Assembly (NCBI RefSeq): GCF_000445105.1 | Contig: NZ_ATDP01000056.1 | Coordinates: forward strand, 27,673 to 91,672 | Source: Sphingobium lactosutens DS20 | GTDB lineage: Bacteria; Pseudomonadota; Alphaproteobacteria; Sphingomonadales; Sphingomonadaceae | Reading direction: 5' to 3' | Length of the DNA: 64,000 nt | In this document: positions 8,319 through 15,611 of the stretch, piece after piece | Numbering within the stretch: the stretch's first letter is position 1 | Layout of the letters: the number at the start of each line of letters is the position of its first letter | Notes under the pieces: generated by a model | Databases searched by the model: none | Seen by the model: the letters and a program-made list of their open reading frames with translations, nothing else | Told to the model about the DNA's origin: nothing | Translations under genes and position numbers: made by a program

Positions 8319-8340
8319 GCGAATCCCTCCCTCTCCGCCA
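8319..8340 (+). repeat. tRNA-Ser 3'-end fragment, probable attachment site of a genomic island
   Basis: These 22 bases read as the 3' end of a tRNA-Ser: the end of the T loop (CGAAT), a T-stem strand (CCCTC), an acceptor strand (CCTCTCC), discriminator G and an encoded CCA. The sequence just upstream does not pair to complete the T stem, and there is no anticodon or D arm, so no tRNA gene is present. Such 3'-end copies mark the distal junction of elements integrated by tyrosine recombinases at tRNA genes. By orientation, the island would lie to the left (1-8340) and the intact tRNA-Ser beyond the window start. Confidence 0.55.
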
Positions 8341-8685
8341 ATTTACATCGACGCATGTCTGGCGATTGCCGTGTCTGAGCTGTGAGCCGATGCCAGGCGA
8401 TCTGCCATTTATGCGGCTATCCGGGTTTTTCCTGGTTTCCACGATACATGCCCGCCAGCTTGAGCGTGTTCATGGGCAGACCGAAGATACCGCTTTCAAA
8501 CTCGTGGCGATACAATCCTGCGAGATGGAGACTCGCTCAACGCGCGGCCTCAAGCTCCTGATGAAGGTGATGTCGACACAGGGGGCGTGGAGGCGCCCCG
8601 CCTCATGCGCGCGTTTTCCCGGATGGGAATGCAGATAGGTTGATATAGTCTGCGGCCGTCGCCAGTCTGATCCGGGCGTCCATAG
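8341..8685. other. 345-bp stretch without a recognised gene
   Basis: Nothing firmly identifiable. A plus-strand frame of about 90 codons and short minus-strand frames exist, but they resemble no family I know and lack a good ribosome site. It is bounded by the tRNA-Ser-like fragment on the left and the terminator of the autotransporter gene on the right. Confidence 0.5.
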
Positions 8686-8717
8686 AAAAAGGCCGCCCCA
8701 GCGTGGGAGCGGCCTTT
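8686..8717 (-). terminator. Intrinsic terminator of the autotransporter gene
   Basis: GGCCGC (8691-8696) pairs with GCGGCC (8709-8714), extended inward by CCCA/TGGG and outward by AAA/TTT. On the minus strand the stem is followed by a run of five T. It lies about 20 bp beyond the minus-strand stop at 8737. Confidence 0.75.
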
Positions 8718-8736
8718 CCTTTGTTCAAATGGCGAC

Positions 8737-11700
8737 TCAGAAGCGGAATTTCAGGCTTGCGCGATAGCTCTGATATTCCACGTCGCTGCGCCAGGCGGTC
8801 GTATCCGCCGACAGGCTGATGTCGACATTGCCGGTCGTGACGGTCAGGCCACCACCGATTTCCGCCCAGTTCTTGTCCTGACCGCCCAGCGCGAAGGGTG
8901 CGAGCGGGCCGGTGCCGCCGATCAGGTTCGCCTGCAGGAAGGCGGGCTGATCGCGGAACTCGTGGACGTAATTGGCGGTCAGATAGGGGCGGAAACCGCC
9001 GCGATCGGACTTGACCGTGGCGCCCAGGCGGCCCTGCGCGCTCTGGATCGCCTTGCGCTGGATGACCAGCGCTGCATCCCCGCCATATTCAGCCAGATTG
9101 CCCGAGCTGATATAGGCGCCACGCAGCGCCGCGCGCGGCACGATGCTAAATGCGTCGGTGCCCAATGCCTTGCTGAGGCCGATTTCACCCGACAGCGCCA
9201 GTTCCTGGTCGCTGCCATAGAGGGTGTAGGGCGTCGTGCCGACCGAGAAGGACCGGCGCGAGCGCGTTGCCATGGTGCCTGCGCTGCCGACCGCGTCGAG
9301 CTTCAGCCCGCCAAGGTCGAACGCGCCATAGACGGTGCCCTGATACAGGCGCGCCCGGCCCCAGTCGCTGGCGGCCGTCTTGCCCTTCAACTCGCTGAAC
9401 GAGGCGGAAAGACCAACGACGCCATTGTCCCCGAACGCCTTTTCCACACCCAGCGCGGCATACCAGCCGTCGAACGTGTCGCGGCCCATCGGCATGATCG
9501 AGCGCATCGGCTGCGCTTTGCCGTCGATATAGCCGCCCGCAAGGAACGCGCTCATGTCGTCGGGCAGCACGCCTTCGCGCGTCACGCTTTCATTACCGCC
9601 CTGGTCCATGCCGAGGTCGATATTGTTGAGGCTTGCGGCTGCCAACTGCATCGGCTGGCCCGTCATGGTCAGCGTGCCGCCCATGGCTCCGCCATCCAGC
9701 TTGGTCAGGCGGTCACGATAGAAACGCGCCATATTATCGTTGAGCACTTCGCTCATCGACGTCTTGAGCGTTTCGGTGCGCGGCGCCATCGCCTCCAGCG
9801 TCGCCTGGATGCCCTCGACGCTCAGCAGGTCCGCCTCGCCATAGAGATTGGCGTAGTTGGCGTAGAGCGACCGGTTCTGGTCGAGCAGCTGGGCAAAGCT
9901 GGTCTGCGTGACCGATGCGCCATTGACGACATCGGCATAGAGCCCGGCGTCGATGCGCATGGAAACGGCATTGTCGCTGTAGCTCAGCACGGGCTTGAGG
10001 ATCGCGGTCAGCTGCGCGGGCTGTTCGAAGCTGCCCTCGACACCGCCTTCGGCCGTGACGAAAGTATAGCTGTCGCCATAGCGCGGGCGGGTGCCGCTGG
10101 TGGCGCCGATGGCCACGCGGCCACCGACCGAAGCGACGCCGTCATCGCCCGCTTCGCTGGTCTTGACCGCCAGCACGTCGGACGTGCCATTGGGGCCGAT
10201 ATCGATGTGCAGGGTGCTGCCGGACGTGAGGATCGCATTGCCCTCGACCGTCAATGTGCCGACCGTGCCGACGCCGCCGGGCGCGATCGTGCCCATGACG
10301 TTGGTGAGGAAGGGGGTGCGCACCGTGCCGCTGCCAGATAGCAGGCCCGACAGCAGGAAGTAATCGCCGGTGCTGTTGAGCGCACCATCGACATTCACGC
10401 GGCCGGCCAGATGGGCTACGTCCATCTCGCTGGTCAGCGATCCTTCGCTGGTGATGTCGAGCGCGGCTTCCGTGCCCGAAATCGTGAAGCGATCAATGGT
10501 CACGTCGGTGTCGAGCGTGGTGGTGCCCGCCGCGCTCAGCGTCACGTCATAATAGCGGCCGATGATGCCTTCCGACGCGACCGGATCGATATTATTGGGG
10601 ACAAATCCGCTCGCGCCGGGCAGGCCGTTGGCCAGCGTCGCGTCGGGCAGGGCCGTCGCGGTGACGTCGCCTTCCGCCTGCGGCTGCGCGGTCGTATCCA
10701 GCGATACATTGGCGGCGGTGGGGCTGCGCTCGGCGATTTCCACCTTGCCCTTGTTGTTCGTGACGGTCTTGCCGCCCGTGCTGGTGGCGGTTTCCGTCCC
10801 GTCCGTCACCGGTTCGCCATCGACGATCAGCGTCTGCGTGCCGACATCATAGCAAATGTCCGACGAGCCGTCGGTCGGCTGATAGCAGAGCTGGCCGAAC
10901 TTCTGCGCGTCATCCTGGCCGAAGGCGCCCGCGCCCGGCGAGGTCGGAACGCCGTTCACCAGCGAACCGGTGCTGTCGATGATCCGGTAATTGGGGTCGA
11001 GCGCCGTCACCCAGTGATCGGCGTCGCTCCAATTGCCATCGCCCGCCTTGGCGGTGGCGTAGCGATACGGGTTGTTTTCCGCGATCCAGTCCCAGAACAG
11101 GTAGAGCGGCTGATAGAAGGACGTGCCGCCATAGGAGCTTTCGGGCTGGTCGAAGAAATAGCGGCTGCCGCCCGACAAAACACCCAAAATCGTCTTTTCA
11201 TCGAACGTCTGATCCAGGATCAGCGGGCCGCCTGAGTCGCCGCCCGCCGTATTGCCTTCATTGGGCAGCGCGTCATCCTTGAACGCGTTGAAGTCGAACG
11301 GATTTTCGCGATCCGGATCGTCGAAATCCGTCTGGTAGAGATTTTGCGTATAGCCGCCGGCCGAGCCGAACAGGAAGCTGTCGACATCATCCAGCGAGCC
11401 AAGCATGCCGAGGAAATTCTCGGCCGTCTTGCGGCGGAAATCGATGCCGCCGCTATTGCCGGTCGTGCCGCTGCCGGTGCGGCCATAGCCGGTGATGGTG
11501 ACATGATAGCCGGTGCCGGCCGTTTCGCTGATCGCGTCGGGCGCGGGCAGGGCGGAAAACAGCATCGTCCATGTCGGCACATCGGCGGCGGGCGTGTCCA
11601 GCGTCGCCATCGCGACGTCGCCATAAAGGAAGCTGAGCGCCGGCGGATCGAGCGAGTCGGGATGATAGGCGATATTGTTGACGTTATAGACGCTAAGCGA

Positions 11701-12078
11701 TGTGTTGGTGCGATAGCCGTTCGAAATCCAGTCGATCAGGCCCGGACGGGCGTCATTCTGGAAGGCGAAGGCCACGGGTACGCCGCCATTGACCGTGCTG
11801 TAATCAGGCGTCGTCAGGTCGTTCACGCAGTGGGCCGCGAAGATCACGGTCCGCGGATTGATCAGCGTGCCGGTGCACACAAATCCGTCGTCGCGATACA
11901 TGATGCCGACGCCGTTCACGTCGCTGCCGTCGACAATGTCGTCCGGAGTCAAATTGTCGTTCGGCACGACCGCCTGTGCGGCAGGTGCGATGCTCAGCGC
12001 TGCGGCAGCGACGGAGGCAAAGAGGCTGGAACGACCGGCGCGCGCCAGCATCCCCGCCCCATTCTTACGAATGTGCAT
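8737..12078 (-). CDS. Autotransporter with N-terminal trypsin-like serine protease
   Basis: A 1113-residue type V secreted protein. MHIRKNGAGML followed by a hydrophobic stretch to APAAQA is the signal peptide. Residues about 50-340 form an S1-family protease with a full triad: H83 in FAAHCV, D154 in GDVAMATL, and S282 in GGDSGGPL. Residues 345-800 are a repeat-like passenger with SGTVRTPFLTNVMGTIAPGG, the PATR-type beta-helix signature. About 840-1113 form the autotransporter beta-barrel, ending in YRASLKFRF with the terminal aromatic. The protease would be carried to the cell surface, where it could cut proteins or release itself. It is a single-gene unit with its own terminator. Catalytic residues are intact, so activity is likely; the substrate is unknown. 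Confidence 0.93.
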   Translation of the reverse strand: MHIRKNGAGMLARAGRSSLFASVAAAALSIAPAAQAVVPNDNLTPDDIVDGSDVNGVGIMYRDDGFVCTGTLINPRTVIFAAHCVNDLTTPDYSTVNGGVPVAFAFQNDARPGLIDWISNGYRTNTSLSVYNVNNIAYHPDSLDPPALSFLYGDVAMATLDTPAADVPTWTMLFSALPAPDAISETAGTGYHVTITGYGRTGSGTTGNSGGIDFRRKTAENFLGMLGSLDDVDSFLFGSAGGYTQNLYQTDFDDPDRENPFDFNAFKDDALPNEGNTAGGDSGGPLILDQTFDEKTILGVLSGGSRYFFDQPESSYGGTSFYQPLYLFWDWIAENNPYRYATAKAGDGNWSDADHWVTALDPNYRIIDSTGSLVNGVPTSPGAGAFGQDDAQKFGQLCYQPTDGSSDICYDVGTQTLIVDGEPVTDGTETATSTGGKTVTNNKGKVEIAERSPTAANVSLDTTAQPQAEGDVTATALPDATLANGLPGASGFVPNNIDPVASEGIIGRYYDVTLSAAGTTTLDTDVTIDRFTISGTEAALDITSEGSLTSEMDVAHLAGRVNVDGALNSTGDYFLLSGLLSGSGTVRTPFLTNVMGTIAPGGVGTVGTLTVEGNAILTSGSTLHIDIGPNGTSDVLAVKTSEAGDDGVASVGGRVAIGATSGTRPRYGDSYTFVTAEGGVEGSFEQPAQLTAILKPVLSYSDNAVSMRIDAGLYADVVNGASVTQTSFAQLLDQNRSLYANYANLYGEADLLSVEGIQATLEAMAPRTETLKTSMSEVLNDNMARFYRDRLTKLDGGAMGGTLTMTGQPMQLAAASLNNIDLGMDQGGNESVTREGVLPDDMSAFLAGGYIDGKAQPMRSIMPMGRDTFDGWYAALGVEKAFGDNGVVGLSASFSELKGKTAASDWGRARLYQGTVYGAFDLGGLKLDAVGSAGTMATRSRRSFSVGTTPYTLYGSDQELALSGEIGLSKALGTDAFSIVPRAALRGAYISSGNLAEYGGDAALVIQRKAIQSAQGRLGATVKSDRGGFRPYLTANYVHEFRDQPAFLQANLIGGTGPLAPFALGGQDKNWAEIGGGLTVTTGNVDISLSADTTAWRSDVEYQSYRASLKFRF

Positions 12079-12399
12079 GATAAACTCCCCATAGACCGGA
12101 GGCGAAGCTAACCAACGGAATTGGCGAAGACAATTGGCGGGGCAAATAAAGTTTATGCCTGTCGTAAATTAGTCACTGTGCTGCCGATCGACTTTCATCG
12201 GGACTGGCCGTCTCTGTGCCGCTGGTCCATCTCGTCTGTCTTTCGCCTATCACGTCTTTGCCCTGCTTGCGTCGCTGACTGTTACGCGCACGTTCCGTCC
12301 ATCTGGTCCTGCCTTGCGTATCGCGGCTCTTCTGCTTAAGCATGAGGGCAAGTTCCGATCCCAAACGGGGTCGGCGATACAGAAGAAGCGAGTTACGGC
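12079..12399. other. Intergenic region upstream of the autotransporter gene and the ppx fragment
   Basis: This 321-bp gap separates two divergent starts and should hold the promoter of the autotransporter gene. The section near 12110-12175 is AT-richer than its surroundings, as expected for a promoter. Several open frames cross it, but none has family resemblance or a convincing start. No RNA gene was recognised. Confidence 0.45.
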
Positions 12400-12830
12400 A
12401 TGGTGCAGCAGAGCCGCCCATCGCCGCAGAGTTCCGGCCCGTCCGGCGGTTATGTGGGCAAGCATGCCCGTTCCGGATCGGGCAATGGGAGCAAGGCTGC
12501 GGCCATTCCTCCCCCGGCAAAGCAGCGGGGCTTTTCGTCCGCGGGCGCGCGTGACCGGCGATCCTATGCCGCCATTGATCTGGGCACCAATAATTGCCGG
12601 CTGCTGATCGCCAAACCATCGGCTGACGGGTTCATCGTCGTCGATGCCTTTTCGCGCATCGTCCGGCTGGGCGAAGGATTGGCGTCGTCGGGACGGATCA
12701 GCGACGCGGCAATCGACCGGGCCATCGCGGCCCTCTCCGTCTGCGCCGACAAGCTGCGCCGCCGCCATGTGACGCTTGCGCGATCGGTCGCGACCGAAGC
12801 GTGTCGCCGCGCATCCAACGGATCGGAATG
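12400..12830 (+). pseudogene. ppx: Ppx/GppA phosphatase gene, N-terminal fragment
   Basis: Codes the first 143 or so residues of an exopolyphosphatase/guanosine pentaphosphatase. After a low-complexity Gly/Ser-rich leader, YAAIDLGTNNCRLLIA (from about residue 56) is the phosphate-1 motif of the actin-like ASKHA fold. FSRIVRLGEGLASSGRIS and ARSVATEACRRASNGSE are the next family blocks. The match stops abruptly at about 12830, where the sequence becomes the antisense of a gcrA gene. The phosphate-2 motif, adenosine motif and entire second half are missing, so the product cannot be active. The frame stays open through the antisense gcrA piece into the next gene. The start is uncertain because the ribosome site is weak. 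Confidence 0.82.
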
Positions 12831-13031
12831 CTTGCGGGTGGGTGCGGCGGCGCGCTTGGGCGTCTCGTTCGCCTTCACCGGGGACGGGCGGGATTGCAGG
12901 CCAAGGCGATGCGCCTTGCCGATCACCGCGTTGCGGCTGACGCCGCCCAGTTCCTCGGCAATCTGGCTGGCGGTCAGGCCGCGTTCCCACATCGCCTTGA
13001 GCTGGTCGATGCGCTCGTCAGTCCAGGACAA
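12831..13031 (-). pseudogene. gcrA: GcrA cell-cycle regulator gene, N-terminal fragment
   Basis: From a TTG start at 13031 the minus strand reads SWTDERIDQLKAMWERGL, then TASQIAEELGGVSRNAVIGK and AHRLGLQSRPSPVKANE. This is the highly conserved N-terminal DNA-binding domain of GcrA, the alphaproteobacterial sigma-70 cofactor that acts at CcrM-methylated GANTC promoters. AAGGAG sits 7 bases before the TTG, supporting that start. After residue 67 (about 12831) family similarity ends, and the frame continues as antisense ppx to a stop at 12564. The C-terminal sigma-70-interacting domain is therefore lost. Since GcrA matters for the cell cycle, an intact copy elsewhere would be expected, unless this is an assembly error. 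Confidence 0.85.
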
Positions 13032-13149
13032 TGAAAAACTCCTTACAGATTTGGGATCACTCCCCATATGGGAAGCCCGCGCATCAGGTTCAAATCCTTT
13101 GGACCTGAACCCTTGCAGCACAACGGACCAGCCGATAGTCGATCCCACC

Positions 13150-13998
13150 ATGAACGACCAGCCCAAAATTGCCGCCGACTCGCCCTTTGCCGAGCCGGGC
13201 GTCCCGCAAATTCGCAACGTGAACTGGGCCGGGACCTGGGCGCTCTACCGCAAGGAGGTGCGCCGGTTCCTGAAGGTGCAGTTGCAGACGGTATGGGCGC
13301 CGGCGATCACGACGCTGATGTTCCTCATCATCTTCATCGTCGCATTGGGCGGGAGCGGGCGAACGGTATCGCTGCGCGGCGAGGCGGTGGCCTTTGCCGA
13401 TTTCATCGCACCGGGCCTCATCATCATGGGCATGATCAACGCCTGTTTCGCCAATGCCAGCTTTTCGCTGATGGTCGGCAAGGTGCAGGGAACACTGGTC
13501 GACTATCTGATGCCGCCGATTTCGGTGGGGGAATTGCTGTTCGCGCTCGCGGCGTCCTCGGTGACGCGCGCGGTGTTCGTGGGCTGCGCCCTGTGGCTGG
13601 CGATGGCCATGTGGCCGGGCGTGCATGTGACGCCGGCGCATCTGTGGGCGGTGCTGTGGTTCGGATTGCTCGGCACCAGTTTCATCGCGTTTCTGGGCGT
13701 GCTGACCTCCATCTGGGCGGAAAAGTTCGACCATGGCGCGGCGATCACCAATTTCGTGATCGGGCCGCTGGCGCTGCTGTCGGGCACTTTCTATTCGATC
13801 GACCGGCTGCCTGCCTTTTTTCAGGGAATCAGCCACGCCAACCCGTTTTTCTACATTATTTCGGGCTTCCGCTATGGCTTCGTCGCGGCGGCGGATACCA
13901 ATGTCGTGGTGGGCAGCGCGGTGCTGCTGGGGCTGAACCTGCTGTTCGGCGGGCTGTGCTATACGCTGTTGCGGCGCGGGTGGAAGATCAAGGCCTGA
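13150..13998 (+). CDS. ABC-2 type transporter permease
   Basis: A 282-residue membrane protein with about six helices. The cytosolic start leads to WALYRKEVRRFLKVQLQTVW, the amphipathic connecting helix seen in YadH/NodJ-type permeases. FIAPGLIIMGMINACFANAS, then VDYLMPPISVGELL and GPLALLSGTFYSIDRLPAFF are the typical ABC-2 blocks, followed by NPFFYIISGFRYGF. Such permeases need a separate ATPase, usually the adjacent gene, but no ATPase gene lies on either side here. Upstream is the ppx/gcrA scar, so a partner may have been lost or sit elsewhere. ATG 13150 was chosen because homologous N-termini begin with a short polar tail; the frame itself is open upstream. The substrate is unknown (drug, lipid or polysaccharide). 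Confidence 0.9.
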   Translation: MNDQPKIAADSPFAEPGVPQIRNVNWAGTWALYRKEVRRFLKVQLQTVWAPAITTLMFLIIFIVALGGSGRTVSLRGEAVAFADFIAPGLIIMGMINACFANASFSLMVGKVQGTLVDYLMPPISVGELLFALAASSVTRAVFVGCALWLAMAMWPGVHVTPAHLWAVLWFGLLGTSFIAFLGVLTSIWAEKFDHGAAITNFVIGPLALLSGTFYSIDRLPAFFQGISHANPFFYIISGFRYGFVAAADTNVVVGSAVLLGLNLLFGGLCYTLLRRGWKIKA

Positions 13999-14001
13999 TC
14001 G

Positions 14002-14124
14002 TCAGAGGAAGGCCGCGAATAGTGGCCCCGCGAGCATGAGGATGAACAGGATCGCGGCGGCCAGCATCCAGTGATGCAGGCGGGGAGGGCGTTCGCGCGC
14101 CTCCCCATCCTGCGGCAGACGCAT
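14002..14124 (-). CDS. Small single-helix membrane protein, coupled to ugd
   Basis: A 40-residue protein starting MRLPQDGEARERPPRLHHW and ending in a hydrophobic helix, MLAAAILFILMLAGPLFAAF. Its ATG shares one base with the ugd stop (TGATG), an arrangement that strongly suggests translational coupling. The charged N-terminal part would face the cytoplasm. No family is recognised. Association with UDP-glucose dehydrogenase suggests a role in, or simply co-expression with, polysaccharide synthesis. Small size limits certainty, but the overlap and the clean helix favour a real gene. Confidence 0.6.
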   Translation of the reverse strand: MRLPQDGEARERPPRLHHWMLAAAILFILMLAGPLFAAFL

Positions 14125-15443
14125 CAGGCCGTCGCCCCGCTGCCACCGACACGGGTCAGGGTGAAGCCGGCGTCCTGGGCTTCGGCGAGGGGATAGATGT
14201 TGCGCAGGTCGATGAGCGCCTTGCCGGCCATGGAGGCGGCGATGCGCTTCAGGTCCAGCGCGCGGAAAATGTCCCATTCGGTGACCAGCACCAGCGCGTC
14301 GGCGCCGTCGGCGGCCTCATAGGCGTCGCTCGCCATCGTGACCGACGGCATCATCGGCGCGGCGACCTCCATGCCTTCGGGATCATAGGCGACGATGGTC
14401 GCGCCGGCATCCTCGAGCGCCTGGACGATGGCAAGGCTGGGGGCGTCGCGCATGTCGTCGGTATTGGGCTTGAAGGTAAGGCCCAGCAGCGCGACTGTCT
14501 TGCCGCGCGCGTCACCGCCCAGCGCCTTCACGATCTTGCGGCCCATGGCCCTTTTCCGAAGGTCGTTGACCTGCACCACCGTTTCCACGATGCGGATCGG
14601 CGCGTCATGATCCTGGCCGGTCTTGACCAGCGCCAGCGTATCCTTGGGGAAGCAGGAGCCGCCATAGCCCGGCCCTGCATGCAGGAACTTGCCGCCGATG
14701 CGATTGTCGAGGCCGATGCCGCGCGACACGTCCTGCACTTCCGCGCCCACCGCCTCGCACAGGTCCGCCATCTCGTTGATGAAGGTGATCTTGGTCGCGA
14801 GGAAGGCGTTGGCGGCATATTTGATGAGTTCGGCGGTGCGGCGGCCGGTGAACATGAGCGGCGCCTGGTTCAAGTTGAGCGGCCGGTAGATCTGGCTCAT
14901 CACCGCGATCGCGCGCTCAGAGCCGGTGGTGCCCACGACCACGCGGTCGGGCCGCTTGAAGTCGCCGATTGCCGCGCCTTCGCGCAGGAATTCGGGGTTG
15001 GAGACGCACTGGATGTCGAGATCGGGGCGCAGCTCGCGCGCGATCCGCTCGACCTCGTCGCCGGTGCCCACGGGCACGGTCGACTTGGTGACGATGACGG
15101 CAGGGCCATCGAGCGCGCCGACGATTTCCCGCGCCGCAGCATAGACATAGGAAAGGTCCGCATGCCCGTCGCCCCGGCGCGAGGGCGTGCCGACCGCGAT
15201 GAAGATCGCGTCCGCGCCCTTGACCCCGGCGGCGAGATCCGTGGTGAAGGTCAGGCGACCGGCCGCGGCATTATTGCCCACCAGCTGATCAAGGCCCGGC
15301 TCGAAGATCGGCATGCGGCCGGATTCGATCGCCGCGATCTTGCCCGCATCCTTGTCGACGCACACCACGTCATGCCCGAAATCCGCAAAACAGGCCCCCG
15401 ACACAAGGCCAACATAACCCGTGCCGATCATCGTGATTTTCAT
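14124..15443 (-). CDS. ugd: UDP-glucose 6-dehydrogenase
   Basis: Oxidises UDP-glucose to UDP-glucuronate with two NAD+, supplying glucuronic acid for exopolysaccharide or capsule. The 439-residue protein begins MKITMIGTGYVGLVSGACFA, a Rossmann loop. VTKSTVPVGTG and SNPEFLREGAAIGDF follow in the first half. ELIKYAANAFLATKITFINE is the central dimerisation helix, and GPGYGGSCFPKD (about residue 255-266) contains the catalytic Cys and Lys. The last third holds the UDP-binding domain with GLTFKPNTDDMRD. The ATG at 15443 was preferred to an upstream start because the Rossmann strand begins directly there. It is divergent from wecB across a 168-bp gap that should contain both promoters. Confidence 0.96.
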   Translation of the reverse strand: MKITMIGTGYVGLVSGACFADFGHDVVCVDKDAGKIAAIESGRMPIFEPGLDQLVGNNAAAGRLTFTTDLAAGVKGADAIFIAVGTPSRRGDGHADLSYVYAAAREIVGALDGPAVIVTKSTVPVGTGDEVERIARELRPDLDIQCVSNPEFLREGAAIGDFKRPDRVVVGTTGSERAIAVMSQIYRPLNLNQAPLMFTGRRTAELIKYAANAFLATKITFINEMADLCEAVGAEVQDVSRGIGLDNRIGGKFLHAGPGYGGSCFPKDTLALVKTGQDHDAPIRIVETVVQVNDLRKRAMGRKIVKALGGDARGKTVALLGLTFKPNTDDMRDAPSLAIVQALEDAGATIVAYDPEGMEVAAPMMPSVTMASDAYEAADGADALVLVTEWDIFRALDLKRIAASMAGKALIDLRNIYPLAEAQDAGFTLTRVGGSGATA

Positions 15444-15611
15444 GCGATCTTCCCCGCTCCACCCTTGAGAATAAGCCCAAGCGGCGCGACAGTCCCATAG
15501 CATGTCGCCCGTGCCGCTTGCTGCATTGCAGCGCGGAAATACACAAGATGTTCAGTGGCTGTATACCAATTTCTGCGACAGGCGGTACAGGACATGATGA
15601 GGGAGCGTGAT

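Noticed and set aside
8260..8340. Whole tRNA-Ser gene
   Set aside because: Only the last 22 bases fit; the D and anticodon arms and half of the T stem are absent, so only an attachment-site fragment is reported.
8366..8638. Plus-strand open frame of 90 codons
   Set aside because: No family resemblance, no good ribosome site, odd amino acid make-up; lies between an island border and a terminator.
8962..10341. Long plus-strand frame opposite the autotransporter gene
   Set aside because: High-GC antisense frame; the minus-strand protein has a full triad, signal peptide and barrel.
12173..12619. Minus-strand frame upstream of ppx
   Set aside because: Opposes the ppx N-terminus and has no family match; read as antisense.
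13060..13115. Possible tRNA-like piece (GGTTCAAATCC) upstream of gcrA
   Set aside because: T-arm-like core but no matching stem pairing, acceptor or anticodon arm; probably chance.
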